A DNA stretch of 64,000 nucleotides, taken from the NCBI RefSeq assembly GCF_000341225.1, contig NZ_ANAC01000011.1, positions 310,001-374,000 on the forward strand. The letters run 5' to 3'. The stretch is from Nocardiopsis alba DSM 43377. GTDB taxonomy: Bacteria; Actinomycetota; Actinomycetes; Streptosporangiales; Streptosporangiaceae. The notes below the pieces were generated by a model that was not told the DNA's origin, ran no database searches, and saw only the letters and a program-made list of their open reading frames with translations. The position numbers and the translations under genes are program-made. Shown in pieces: positions 1 through 7,942 of the stretch (position 1 is its first letter; the number at the start of each line of letters is the position of its first letter).

Positions 1-1
1 G

Positions 2-1024
2 TGGAACACCGATCCGCTGATCATCACCGAGCCGATCGGCCGGGACAGTGAGGTGGCCGGGGCGGTGGTGCTGGTGGCCCCCGCCGATCGGCTGGGCGCG
101 CGGATCCTCACCTCCTGGGGGTGGATGGCTCTGATCAGTCTGTTGCCGCTGGCGCTGCTGGTGTCGGCGGCGATGCCGTTGTCGCGGTGGGTGCTCCAGC
201 CGATCCGGCGGCTGGACGAGGCGACCACGGCGGTCGCCTCGGGCGATCTCGACGTGCGGGTGGACGCCGAGCGAGGGCCTCCGGAACTGCGTCGGCTCAC
301 GGAGTCCTTCAACACGATGGTGGACGTGGTGCGGCGGGCGCTCGACCGGCAGCGCTCGTTCGTCTCGGAGGCCTCCCACCAGCTGCGCAACCCCCTGGCG
401 AGCCTGCGTCTGGCCGTGGAGAACCTGGGCCCCTACCTCAAGGGGGCGGAGGCGCGAGAGGCGCACGAGGTGGCGATCGACGAGACGACGATGATGCACC
501 GGATGCTGAACTCGTTGCTGGCCGCCACCCGGTTGGAGAGTGTCACCGGGACCGAGGCGGTCGAGGTCACCGGGGTGGTGGAGACCCGGGAGGCCCGATG
601 GCGGGCGCTGGGGGAGGCCCGGGGGATCGAGGTGACCACGGACCTGCCGGACCTGGTGTGGGCGCTGGCCCCGGCGGGCGGGCTGGGCAGCATCCTGGAC
701 GAGTTGTTCAGCAACGCCCTGCGGCTGTCCGGCGGGACCCGCATCGAGGTCCGCGCCGAGGACGGCGAGGAGGTGCGGATCGGTGTGCTCGACAATGGGA
801 CGGGGCTGACGGAGGAGGAGCGGGAGGCCGCCCTGGACCGTTTCTGGCGTTCGTCCCGGCACCAGAACACCGAGGGGACGGGCCTCGGTCTGGCGATCGT
901 CGCCGATCTGGTCCGTGAGGCGGGCGGTCGTCTCACCCTCGGGGACGGTCTGGCCGACGAGGGCAGACGCGGCTTCGGGGTGGTCATCACCCTGCCCCCG
1001 GCCGATCCGCCCTCGCTCTCGTGA
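2..1024 (+). CDS. Sensor histidine kinase, C-terminal part (5' end outside window)
   Basis: The frame is open from the first bases of the window, so the N-terminus and most of the sensor domain are missing. In order it shows a membrane segment (SLLPLALLVSAAMPLS), a HAMP-like linker (PIRRLDEATTAVASGDLDV), a HisKA box with the phospho-acceptor His in SEASHQLRNPLASL, and an HATPase domain with N box (ELFSNALRL), G1 (LDNGTGLT), F (RFWRSS) and G2 (GTGLGLAIV) motifs. It is an EnvZ/TctE-type kinase that should phosphorylate a regulator encoded upstream, outside the window. Its stop lies 10 bp from the stop of a convergent TAXI binding-protein gene, and SLC13 transporters follow, so it may control carboxylate uptake (inference). 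Confidence 0.9.
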   Translation, partial: WNTDPLIITEPIGRDSEVAGAVVLVAPADRLGARILTSWGWMALISLLPLALLVSAAMPLSRWVLQPIRRLDEATTAVASGDLDVRVDAERGPPELRRLTESFNTMVDVVRRALDRQRSFVSEASHQLRNPLASLRLAVENLGPYLKGAEAREAHEVAIDETTMMHRMLNSLLAATRLESVTGTEAVEVTGVVETREARWRALGEARGIEVTTDLPDLVWALAPAGGLGSILDELFSNALRLSGGTRIEVRAEDGEEVRIGVLDNGTGLTEEEREAALDRFWRSSRHQNTEGTGLGLAIVADLVREAGGRLTLGDGLADEGRRGFGVVITLPPADPPSLS

Positions 1025-1034
1025 TCGGGCGCGT

Positions 1035-1985
1035 TCAGGCCGGCTTGTTCTCCCGGTACCACTGTTCGGCGCCCGGGTGCAGCGGCACGATGCCGGTGGA
1101 GATACCGGTGCGGACGTTGATCTGGGCGGCCTCGGGGCGCTGTTCGGCGAGGCGGCCCGCCCCCGTGTACATCGCGGCGGTGATCCGTCGAACGAGTTCG
1201 TCGGGCAGTTCCTCGCGGCAGAGCAACAGGTTGGGGATGGACATGGTGGGGCAGGCGGGGATCCCGGTGTAGGTGGTGGCCGGGATGGTCGCGGGGAAGT
1301 AGGCCTCGGGGTAGGTGCTGGCCATGCTGTGGGCGGCGTCGGACAGGTCGACCAGCCGCAGGGGCCGTTCCTCGGCCAGGTCGGCGATGGCGGGTGTGGG
1401 CAGCCCGGTCAGGGAGAACATCGCGTCGATCTCCCCCGAGGCCAGGGCGGCGGCGGAGTCGGCCTGGTCGAGTCGGAGCTCCTCGGGACGCACGTCGAGG
1501 ACGTCGAGGATCTGGCCGGCGGTGAACTCGGTTCCGGAGTTGACCGTCCCCATGGACACGCGTGCCCCCTCGATGTCCCCGAGCGAGCGTATGGGCGAGT
1601 CGGCGGTGACGACCAGGTGCACGAAGCTGTCGTAGAGCCGTCCTACGGCGCTGACCCGTGATCCCTCGACGGCGATGTCGGTGTCCAGGATCGAGTCGAG
1701 GTTGGCCAGACCGAGGTCGGCGTCTCCGCGGTCCAAGAGGATCAGGTTGTCGTGGGAGGCGCCGGTCTCCACGGTGACCACCTCTTGGCCGGGCAGGCGC
1801 TCGTCGAGAAGACTCGCGAGCACCCCGCCGATCTCTCGGTAGACGGCCCCCGGCGGGCCGGTGGCGATCACGAGTCGGTCCACCCCGGGGGCGGGGTCGC
1901 GCGCGCAACCGCTCAGGGAGCCGACGACGAAGGCTCCGGCCGCGCCCAGGAGGGCGGCCCGTCTACTCGGTCCGGTCGATCGCAT
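1035..1985 (-). CDS. TAXI-family TRAP transporter solute-binding lipoprotein
   Basis: The 316-residue protein starts with a twin-arginine-like N-region (SRRAALLGAAG) and a lipobox (SGCA), so it is predicted to be lipid-anchored outside the membrane. The mature part carries TAXI-family features: the ATGPPGAVYREIGGVLA start, a GASHDNL segment, and an SMGTVNSGTEFTA ligand-loop region. TAXI proteins bind small carboxylates or amino acids and normally deliver them to a fused DctQM permease. No TRAP membrane gene is present here. The neighbours are a convergent sensor kinase and divergent SLC13 carriers, so a role as a periplasmic ligand sensor for the kinase is plausible but unproven. Confidence 0.88.
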   Translation of the reverse strand: MRSTGPSRRAALLGAAGAFVVGSLSGCARDPAPGVDRLVIATGPPGAVYREIGGVLASLLDERLPGQEVVTVETGASHDNLILLDRGDADLGLANLDSILDTDIAVEGSRVSAVGRLYDSFVHLVVTADSPIRSLGDIEGARVSMGTVNSGTEFTAGQILDVLDVRPEELRLDQADSAAALASGEIDAMFSLTGLPTPAIADLAEERPLRLVDLSDAAHSMASTYPEAYFPATIPATTYTGIPACPTMSIPNLLLCREELPDELVRRITAAMYTGAGRLAEQRPEAAQINVRTGISTGIVPLHPGAEQWYRENKPA

Positions 1986-2240
1986 ACTCGCAGCTTAGAC
2001 AGCCGGGCGAGTGGATGTTGTGGCCCATGCCTCACCCTGCGTCCCCTCCTCTACACCGACGGTCGCCCTATGTCAGAGGAATCCCAACTCTCTCCCAGTG
2101 GCGTTGCGCACATTGCCGTGGGATGAACACCATGTGGTCGATCAATGGAAGTCACCCGGAGGAGACCAAGCGGCAACCCGCTTGCCACATGACGGCCTCC
2201 GGCTAAGGGCGCGACCCCCGGCCCACCAGGAGGAAGATCC

Positions 2241-3806
2241 ATGGCCACCCAGCAGGGTGCCGATGCTCCGGAAGCATCGTCGGACACACAGCAGGAGGAG
2301 CAGTCCTCCACGGGCATGAACAGGACCCGCCTGGTCGGGCTCGTTCTCGGCCCGCTGCTCGGTCTCGCGATCTACTTCGCGATGCCGGACATCCTGCTGC
2401 CGATCGGCGATGACGGCGGGGACCCGGTCCTGTCGGCGAACGGCAGCGTGGTCGCGGCGATCACCGCGTGGATCGCGATCTGGTGGGCCACCGAGGCGAT
2501 CCCGATCCCGGTGACCTCGCTGATGCCGCTGGTGCTGTTCCCGCTCATGGTGGAGGGCGCGGCCATCGGCGACGTGGCCTCCTCCTACGGATCGGACACG
2601 ATCTTCCTGTTCATGGGCGGCTTCATGCTGGCCCTGGCCATGCAGAAGTGGAATCTCCACAAGCGCATCGCCCTGACGATCGTCTCCAAGGTCGGCTCGA
2701 ACACGGTCGGTCTCATCGGCGGCTTCATGATCGCCACCGGGTTCATCACCATGTGGGTGTCCAACACCGCCACCGCCGTGATGATGCTGCCGGTCGGCCT
2801 CTCCGTCATCGCGCTGATCGCCCAGTTCCGGGGCGGTCGTACGGACGCGAACTTCGCGACCGCGCTCATGCTGGGTATCGCCTACTCCTCGTCGATCGGT
2901 TCGGTCGCGACCCTGATCGGTACCCCGCCCAACGTCCTGATGGTCGGCTACCTGGCCGACAACCACGACATCAGCATCGGCTTCGGCCAGTGGATGATGG
3001 CCGGTGTGCCGCTGGCCGCCGTCTTCATGCTCATCGCGTGGTTCGTGCTGACCCGTCTCTTCCCGCCGGCGGTGAAGAAGGTCGAGGGCGCGCAGACGCT
3101 CATCCGCGAAGAGCTGGACAAGATGGGCGCCATGTCCCGTGGCGAGAAGCTGGTCCTGGCGGTCTTCGCCTTCGCCGCCCTGTCCTGGATCTTCGTCCCG
3201 ATGATCGCCGACATCGAGGCCGTCGCCTCGGTCGCCCCGTGGCTGGGCAGCGTCAGCGACGCCGGTATCGCCATGACCGTCGCGGTCCTGCTCTTCCTCA
3301 TCCCGGTGGACCGTAAGACCCAGCTCCTGGACTGGGACACCGCCGTCAAGCTGCCCTGGGGCATCCTGCTGCTGTTCGGCGGCGGTCTGGCGATCTCCGC
3401 CCAGTTCACCAAGTCCGGGCTGAGCGCCTGGGTCGGTGGCCAGGTCTCCTTCCTGTCCGGGGTGCCCACCTGGGTGCTGATCCTCGCCGTCACCGCGCTG
3501 GTCCTCTTCCTCACGGAACTCACCAGCAACACGGCCACCGCCGCGACCTTCCTGCCGATCATGGGCGGTGTCGCGATGGGCATGGACATGGACGTCCTCG
3601 CCCTGGTGGTGCCGGTCGCGCTCGCCGCCACGATGGCCTTCATGCTCCCGGTGGCGACGCCGCCCAACGCGATCGCCTTCGGCTCGGGCTACGTCAAGAT
3701 CGGCGAGATGATCAAGGGCGGCCTGTGGCTGAACCTGATCGCGCTCTTCCTGGTCCTCGGCACGATGTACGGCCTGATGACCTGGGCTCTGGGGATCTCC
3801 CTGTAG
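2241..3806 (+). CDS. SLC13/DASS family carboxylate transporter, copy 1
   Basis: The 521-residue polytopic membrane protein belongs to the divalent anion:Na+ symporter family (SLC13/CitT/SdcS). Both family SNT signatures are visible, VSNTATAVMMLPVG in the first half and TSNTATAATFLPIMG in the second, along with the paired loops ATLIGTPPNV and VATPPNAIAFGSG that shape the substrate site. Such carriers import succinate, malate, citrate or related anions. The start is fixed by AGGAGGA placed just before the ATG. It is followed by a hairpin terminator and by a same-length paralogue 1,659 bp downstream. Confidence 0.92.
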   Translation: MATQQGADAPEASSDTQQEEQSSTGMNRTRLVGLVLGPLLGLAIYFAMPDILLPIGDDGGDPVLSANGSVVAAITAWIAIWWATEAIPIPVTSLMPLVLFPLMVEGAAIGDVASSYGSDTIFLFMGGFMLALAMQKWNLHKRIALTIVSKVGSNTVGLIGGFMIATGFITMWVSNTATAVMMLPVGLSVIALIAQFRGGRTDANFATALMLGIAYSSSIGSVATLIGTPPNVLMVGYLADNHDISIGFGQWMMAGVPLAAVFMLIAWFVLTRLFPPAVKKVEGAQTLIREELDKMGAMSRGEKLVLAVFAFAALSWIFVPMIADIEAVASVAPWLGSVSDAGIAMTVAVLLFLIPVDRKTQLLDWDTAVKLPWGILLLFGGGLAISAQFTKSGLSAWVGGQVSFLSGVPTWVLILAVTALVLFLTELTSNTATAATFLPIMGGVAMGMDMDVLALVVPVALAATMAFMLPVATPPNAIAFGSGYVKIGEMIKGGLWLNLIALFLVLGTMYGLMTWALGISL

Positions 3807-3810
3807 CCGA

Positions 3811-3850
3811 CACGAGCCAGGGCCGTCCGGAAGAGAGAGACGGGCGGCCC
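3811..3850 (+). repeat. 40-bp exact direct repeat, copy 1 (end of duplicated SLC13 unit)
   Basis: The 40 bases after the first SLC13 gene, including its terminator hairpin, are identical to 5470-5509. The offset of 1,659 bp equals the distance between the two SLC13 start codons (2241 and 3900). The repeat is therefore the least-diverged relic of a tandem gene duplication. Confidence 0.9.
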
Positions 3851-3854
3851 TTTT
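3820..3854 (+). terminator. Rho-independent-type hairpin after SLC13 copy 1
   Basis: The stem GGGCCGTCCG (3820-3829) pairs with CGGGCGGCCC (3841-3850) through one G-U pair, with an 11-nt loop and a TTTT tail. It lies inside a 40-bp segment (3811-3850) that recurs exactly at 5470-5509. Confidence 0.75.
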
Positions 3855-3899
3855 CGACCCACACCGATCGAGATCAGACGACGATCAGGAGGACCCGCC

Positions 3900-5465
3900 A
3901 TGGCGGCGAACACCGAAACGAGGGAAACGGGCACAGAGCCCGAGAAGGAGAAGGGCACGCCCGGGGAACGCACCAATCGTTCACGGGTGATCGGTTTCGT
4001 CGCGGGACCGCTCATCGGTCTGCTGATCTACCTGGTCATGCCGGAGATGCCGCTGCCGCTCGGTGACGGCGAGACCGAGACGGTCATGTCCGTCAACGGG
4101 TCGATCGTCGCGGCGGTCACCGCGTGGATCGCGATCTGGTGGGCCACCGAGCCCATCCCGATCCCGGCGACCTCCCTGTTGCCGCTGGTGCTCTTCCCGC
4201 TGCTCATCGACGGTGTGGCGGTCCCGGACGTCTCCGCGTCCTACGGTTCCGACGTCATCTTCCTGTTCATGGGCGGCTTCATGCTGGCCCTGGCGATGCA
4301 GAAGTGGGACCTGCACCGTCGCATCGCGCTGCTGATCGTCTCCAAGGTCGGTTCGAACACGGTCGGTCTCATCGGTGGCTTCATGGCCGCCACCTTCGTC
4401 ATCGGTATGTGGGTGTCCAACACCGCCGTCGCCGTGATGATGCTGCCGGTCGGCCTCTCCGTCATCGGTCTGGTCACCCAGCTGCGCGACGGCAGGACCG
4501 ACGCGAACTTCGCGACCGCCCTGATGCTGGCGATCGCCTACTCCGCGTCCATCGGCTCGGTCTCCACCCTGATCAGCACCCCGCCCAACGTCCTGATGGT
4601 GGGCTACCTGGCCGAGAACCACGACATCCACATCGGCTTCGGCGAGTGGATGCTCGCGGGCGTGCCGTTGGCGATCATCTTCCTGGTCATCGCCTGGGTT
4701 CTGTTGGCCAAGCTCATCTACCCGCCCAAGGTCAAGCGCATCGAGGGCGCCCAGGAGCTCATCGCCGAGGAGCTCTCGAAGATGGGCCCGATGAAGCGCG
4801 CCGAGAAGCTCGTGCTGCTGGTCTTCGGCTTCGCCGCCTTCTCCTGGATCGCGGCCCCGATGCTGGCCAAGAACGACGCCTTCGCCTCGGTCTTCCCGTG
4901 GATCGGCAGTGTCTCCGACGCCATGGTCGCCATGATCGTCGCGGCCCTGTTGTTCATCATCCCGGTGGACCGGAAGAACCGTCTGCTCGACTGGGACTCC
5001 GCGCTGAAGCTGCCCTGGGGCATCCTGCTGCTGTTCGGCGGCGGTATCGCGATCTCCGGCCAGTTCACCTCCAGCGGTCTGAGCACCTGGATCGGTACCC
5101 GCGTCGCCGTCCTCGAAGGCGTTCCGATGTGGGTGCTCATCCTGGCCGTCACCGTCCTGGTGCTCTGCCTGACCGAGCTCACCAGCAACACGGCCACCGC
5201 CGCCACCTTCCTGCCGATCATGGGCGGTGTCGCGGTCGGTATGGACGTCGACGTCCTGGCGCTGGTCATCCCGGCGGTCCTGGCCGCCTCGATGTCCTTC
5301 ATGCTCCCGGTCGCCACTCCGCCGAACGCCATCGCCTTCGGCTCGGGCTACGTCAAGATCACCGAGATGCTTCGCGCGGGTCTGTGGTTCAACCTGACCG
5401 CGCTGATCATGATCATGTTCGCGATGTACGGCCTGATGAGCTGGGCGCTGGGGGTCTCCCTCTAG
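3900..5465 (+). CDS. SLC13/DASS family carboxylate transporter, copy 2
   Basis: This 521-residue protein has exactly the length of the upstream copy and is collinear with it. It has the same SNT signatures (VSNTAVAVMMLPVG, TSNTATAATFLPIMG) and TPPN loops, with STLISTPPNV replacing ATLIGTPPNV. The N-terminal 30 residues and the region near residue 270 differ most, while membrane segments are nearly the same. The changed residue beside the first TPPN loop (G to S) may alter substrate preference (inference). AGGAGG precedes the ATG. A terminator separates it from copy 1, so it probably has its own promoter between 3855 and 3890. Confidence 0.92.
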   Translation: MAANTETRETGTEPEKEKGTPGERTNRSRVIGFVAGPLIGLLIYLVMPEMPLPLGDGETETVMSVNGSIVAAVTAWIAIWWATEPIPIPATSLLPLVLFPLLIDGVAVPDVSASYGSDVIFLFMGGFMLALAMQKWDLHRRIALLIVSKVGSNTVGLIGGFMAATFVIGMWVSNTAVAVMMLPVGLSVIGLVTQLRDGRTDANFATALMLAIAYSASIGSVSTLISTPPNVLMVGYLAENHDIHIGFGEWMLAGVPLAIIFLVIAWVLLAKLIYPPKVKRIEGAQELIAEELSKMGPMKRAEKLVLLVFGFAAFSWIAAPMLAKNDAFASVFPWIGSVSDAMVAMIVAALLFIIPVDRKNRLLDWDSALKLPWGILLLFGGGIAISGQFTSSGLSTWIGTRVAVLEGVPMWVLILAVTVLVLCLTELTSNTATAATFLPIMGGVAVGMDVDVLALVIPAVLAASMSFMLPVATPPNAIAFGSGYVKITEMLRAGLWFNLTALIMIMFAMYGLMSWALGVSL

Positions 5466-5469
5466 TCTC

Positions 5470-5509
5470 CACGAGCCAGGGCCGTCCGGAAGAGAGAGAC
5501 GGGCGGCCC
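5470..5509 (+). repeat. 40-bp exact direct repeat, copy 2
   Basis: Identical to 3811-3850. It marks the 3' boundary of the second SLC13 unit. Confidence 0.9.
5479..5509 (+). terminator. Hairpin terminator after SLC13 copy 2
   Basis: It has the same 10-bp stem and 11-nt loop as the hairpin at 3820-3850, but the T tail is replaced by GC-rich sequence that runs into further hairpins. Confidence 0.65.
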
Positions 5510-5511
5510 GC

Positions 5512-5608
5512 CCCGGGCGGTGTCCCCTCCACACCGACACCGCCCGGGACCCCAGGGGCGCTCCGCCCACCTCCGCCTTCGTCCGGCGGACGCGGGCGGG
5601 GCGCCCCT
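5512..5608. terminator. Two further hairpins between convergent genes
   Basis: A 13-bp perfect stem (5512-5524 with 5536-5548) is followed by a longer 15-bp stem with one mismatch (5554-5568 with 5594-5608). They lie between the ends of the SLC13 gene and the convergent MFS gene and can stop transcription from both sides. Confidence 0.6.
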
Positions 5609-5630
5609 CCTCATGCCCGGGGCGCTCGGC

Positions 5631-6833
5631 TCACTCGGGACGTCCGGCGGCCAGAGAGACCGTCGTCTGGGCCAGGCCCACCGCTCCCACCAGCAGCAGG
5701 ACGGTCTCCCACCGGCCGGTGGCCTGTCCGAGGGCGCCGGCCGCCACCGGGCCGCCCGCGGCCAGCAGGTAGCCGATGGACTGCGCCATCCCGGAGAGCC
5801 GGACGGTGCGCAGGTGGGTACCTCCGCGCAGCGCGATCAGGGCGAGGGACACCACGATGGCTCCGCCCGTGCTCCCACCGGCCATCAGGATCCACACCAG
5901 GCTCCATTGGGGCAGCCACAGCAGGCCGGCCATGGCGACGACCATGGGCACGCTCACGGCCAGGCAGGCGGGGGTCTGTTCGGCCCGACGCCCCATCACC
6001 GCGGTGACGGCCAGCCCGGCGAGGATCCCCGCGATCTGGAAACCGAACAGGTGCCAGCCGGCGGTGGCGGGGGCGACCCCACGCGAGGCCTCGACGGTCG
6101 GCAGCCAGTTGATGAGGGTGAAGAAGCTCGTCGACTGCAACCCCATGAACAGCGTGACCTGCCAGGCCTTCGCCGAACGCCATACCGACGCTTCGGGTTC
6201 GGGGGCGGGCGCCGGCCGCCCCGCCACGGGGGCGGGGACGGACATCGCCGGGGTGGGGAAGCGGTACATCCGTGTCGCCCAGACCAGGGCCGCCACCGCG
6301 ACCAGACCCGCCCACAGCGCCAGGGCCGGGCGCCAACCGCCCAGGACCAGGGACAGCGGGAAGGCCAGCCCTGCGGCCAGCGCAGCGGAGGAGTTCATCA
6401 CCGCCGTGTTGACCCCGGTGAGCAGGGGGATGTGGGTGGGCCGGTCGCGTCGGATGATGACCGGAACGAGCACGTTGCCCACGGCCACGGAGACACCGAT
6501 CATCGCGGTGCCGATCCACAGGGCCGGCATCGGCGGCAGCGAACGGACGGCGATCCCCGCGCACAACACCACCAACGCGACCAGCACCAGCCGGTCCACG
6601 CCCCACCGGTTCGCCGGACCGTGGACCAGGGGGGAGACGATCGCGAAACCGAGCAGTGGCAGTGCTCCGAGCAGGCCCAGGGCCGAGGAGGACAGACCGG
6701 TGGTGTCCCCGATCTGTTCCAGGACCGCGCCCACGCCGGTCAACGCGGGACGGAGGGAGGCGGCGACCATGAACAGGGCGACGAGCGCCAGGACGGCCTG
6801 CGGCCCGGTGCGGTCGGTGGAGGGATTGCGCAT
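5631..6833 (-). CDS. MFS transporter, CynX/NimT (cyanate/2-nitroimidazole) family
   Basis: The 400-residue, 12-segment major facilitator resembles CynX/NimT transporters: a short N-terminus, the ASLRPALTGVGAVL first helix with the RPALT motif typical of this family, and no long central loop. These proteins export or import small organic compounds such as cyanate or nitroimidazoles. The real substrate cannot be read from sequence. The ATG at 6833 was chosen because family homology begins at once (MRNPSTD...) and GAGG lies just upstream. A longer start at 6911 would add 26 non-homologous residues and overlap a terminator. Confidence 0.85.
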   Translation of the reverse strand: MRNPSTDRTGPQAVLALVALFMVAASLRPALTGVGAVLEQIGDTTGLSSSALGLLGALPLLGFAIVSPLVHGPANRWGVDRLVLVALVVLCAGIAVRSLPPMPALWIGTAMIGVSVAVGNVLVPVIIRRDRPTHIPLLTGVNTAVMNSSAALAAGLAFPLSLVLGGWRPALALWAGLVAVAALVWATRMYRFPTPAMSVPAPVAGRPAPAPEPEASVWRSAKAWQVTLFMGLQSTSFFTLINWLPTVEASRGVAPATAGWHLFGFQIAGILAGLAVTAVMGRRAEQTPACLAVSVPMVVAMAGLLWLPQWSLVWILMAGGSTGGAIVVSLALIALRGGTHLRTVRLSGMAQSIGYLLAAGGPVAAGALGQATGRWETVLLLVGAVGLAQTTVSLAAGRPE

Positions 6834-6898
6834 ACGACCTCGTCGGGGAGGGGAGGAGAGGGTTCCCCGGAAGGCTAGCCCCGAACATGGAGAACGGG

Positions 6899-6938
6899 AC
6901 GAGGGCCCCACCCCCGTTCCCGGGAGTGGGGCCCTCGT
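6899..6938 (-). terminator. Terminator of the Mnh operon
   Basis: A perfect 13-bp stem (6899-6911 with 6926-6938) with a 14-nt loop lies 11 bp past the mnhG stop. Confidence 0.75.
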
Positions 6939-6948
6939 GGCGGCCGGT

Positions 6949-7311
6949 TCAGGCCTTGTCGTCGCCCTCGGCCGGGGCTCCGGCCGAGGATTCGGCCAGA
7001 TCGTCGAACTTCGTGATCTCGGTCGGCTCCACCTTGGTCAGGTAGCCCGCGCGGGCGATGGCGTTGCCGCCCACAGCCGCCGTGGCCAACTGGATCAGCA
7101 GGGCCAGGCCGATCTTGATCGTGTTCTCCACCGACGGGTAGTGCAGCAGCAGCCCGAGCAGCAGGAGCGCGGTGCCCAGAGCGCCGGCGATGGTGACCCC
7201 GCTCAGCCGCGCGTAGAAGTCGGGCAGCCGGAGCAGGCCGATCGCGCCGACCAGGAACACGAGGGCTCCGGCGATCATGCAGGCGATCCCGATGGTGTTC
7301 AGCACGCTCAT
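6949..7311 (-). CDS. mnhG: Mrp/Mnh cation:proton antiporter subunit G
   Basis: The 120-residue protein has three predicted membrane helices and the family pattern GALVFLVGAIGLLRLPDFYARLS. MnhG is a small essential subunit of the multisubunit Na+(K+)/H+ antiporter related to complex I. The ATG at 7311 overlaps the mnhF stop by 4 nt (ATGA), which argues for this start over one 63 nt upstream. The C-terminal tail (AGAPAEGDDKA) is acidic and cytoplasmic. Last gene of the operon. Confidence 0.93.
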   Translation of the reverse strand: MSVLNTIGIACMIAGALVFLVGAIGLLRLPDFYARLSGVTIAGALGTALLLLGLLLHYPSVENTIKIGLALLIQLATAAVGGNAIARAGYLTKVEPTEITKFDDLAESSAGAPAEGDDKA

Positions 7312-7565
7312 CGCTTGCCTCCGGTGATCAGACGGGCGAGGGACAGGGCGGCCAGGAACCCGATCAGGGAGCACACCACCACGATGTCCACGACCAGTTC
7401 GGTGTCCAGGCGAAAGCCCAGCATGGCGACCAGGCCGACGAACCCGAAGAAGACCACGTCGGAGGCGGCTCCCCGGTCGGCGGCCGAGGGGCCGATCAGG
7501 ATGCGGTAGGTGGCGACGGCCATGGCCAGCACGATCGCGCCGATACCGATGTCGATGATCTCCAT
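7308..7565 (-). CDS. mnhF: Mrp/Mnh antiporter subunit F
   Basis: The 85-residue, three-helix protein carries the MnhF core RILIGPSAADRGAASDV. MnhF is needed for assembly and transport in the Mrp complex. Its ATG overlaps the mnhE stop by one base (TGATG), so it is translationally coupled. Confidence 0.94.
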   Translation of the reverse strand: MEIIDIGIGAIVLAMAVATYRILIGPSAADRGAASDVVFFGFVGLVAMLGFRLDTELVVDIVVVCSLIGFLAALSLARLITGGKR

Positions 7566-7942
7566 CAGCTACGTCCCCCCTTGCTCTTCGCGCCCTCGGG
7601 GGCGCCCTTGGGACGGGTGACCGCCAGGATGCGGTCCTCCATGGCGTGGATCTCCTTCTGGAAGGACTCCCGGTCCTCCACGTAGAGGCCGTGCACCCAC
7701 AGGGTGGAGGGGTCGCGTCGTACGGCCACCGTCACCGTCCCCGGGGTCAGGGAGATGAGATTGGCCAGCATCGTGACCTCCAGATCGCCGGTCGCACGGA
7801 TCGGTACCTCGACGAAGGCCGGGGTGGCCGAACTGCCCGGGGTCACGATGTCCCACATGACCTGGAAGGAGGTCTTCACGATCTCCCCTCCGGCGTAGAA
7901 GGGGAACCAGAGCAGCCGTAGCGCCCATGTCAGGTAGGTCAT
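7565..7942 (-). CDS. mnhE: Mrp/Mnh antiporter subunit E
   Basis: The 125-residue protein has two N-terminal hydrophobic stretches, a beta-rich cytoplasmic domain with the family motif LANLISLTPGTVTV, and a HGL segment. MnhE stabilises the Mrp complex. The ATG at 7942 overlaps the mnhD stop by 4 nt. A longer upstream reading in this frame lies inside mnhD and is not a real N-terminus. Confidence 0.93.
   Translation of the reverse strand: MTYLTWALRLLWFPFYAGGEIVKTSFQVMWDIVTPGSSATPAFVEVPIRATGDLEVTMLANLISLTPGTVTVAVRRDPSTLWVHGLYVEDRESFQKEIHAMEDRILAVTRPKGAPEGAKSKGGRS

Noticed and set aside
3981..5570. A 529-codon open frame antisense to the second SLC13 gene
   Set aside because: Its product is almost only Gly, Asp, Arg, Glu, Gln and His, the usual artefact opposite a GC-rich membrane-protein gene. 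No ribosome site.
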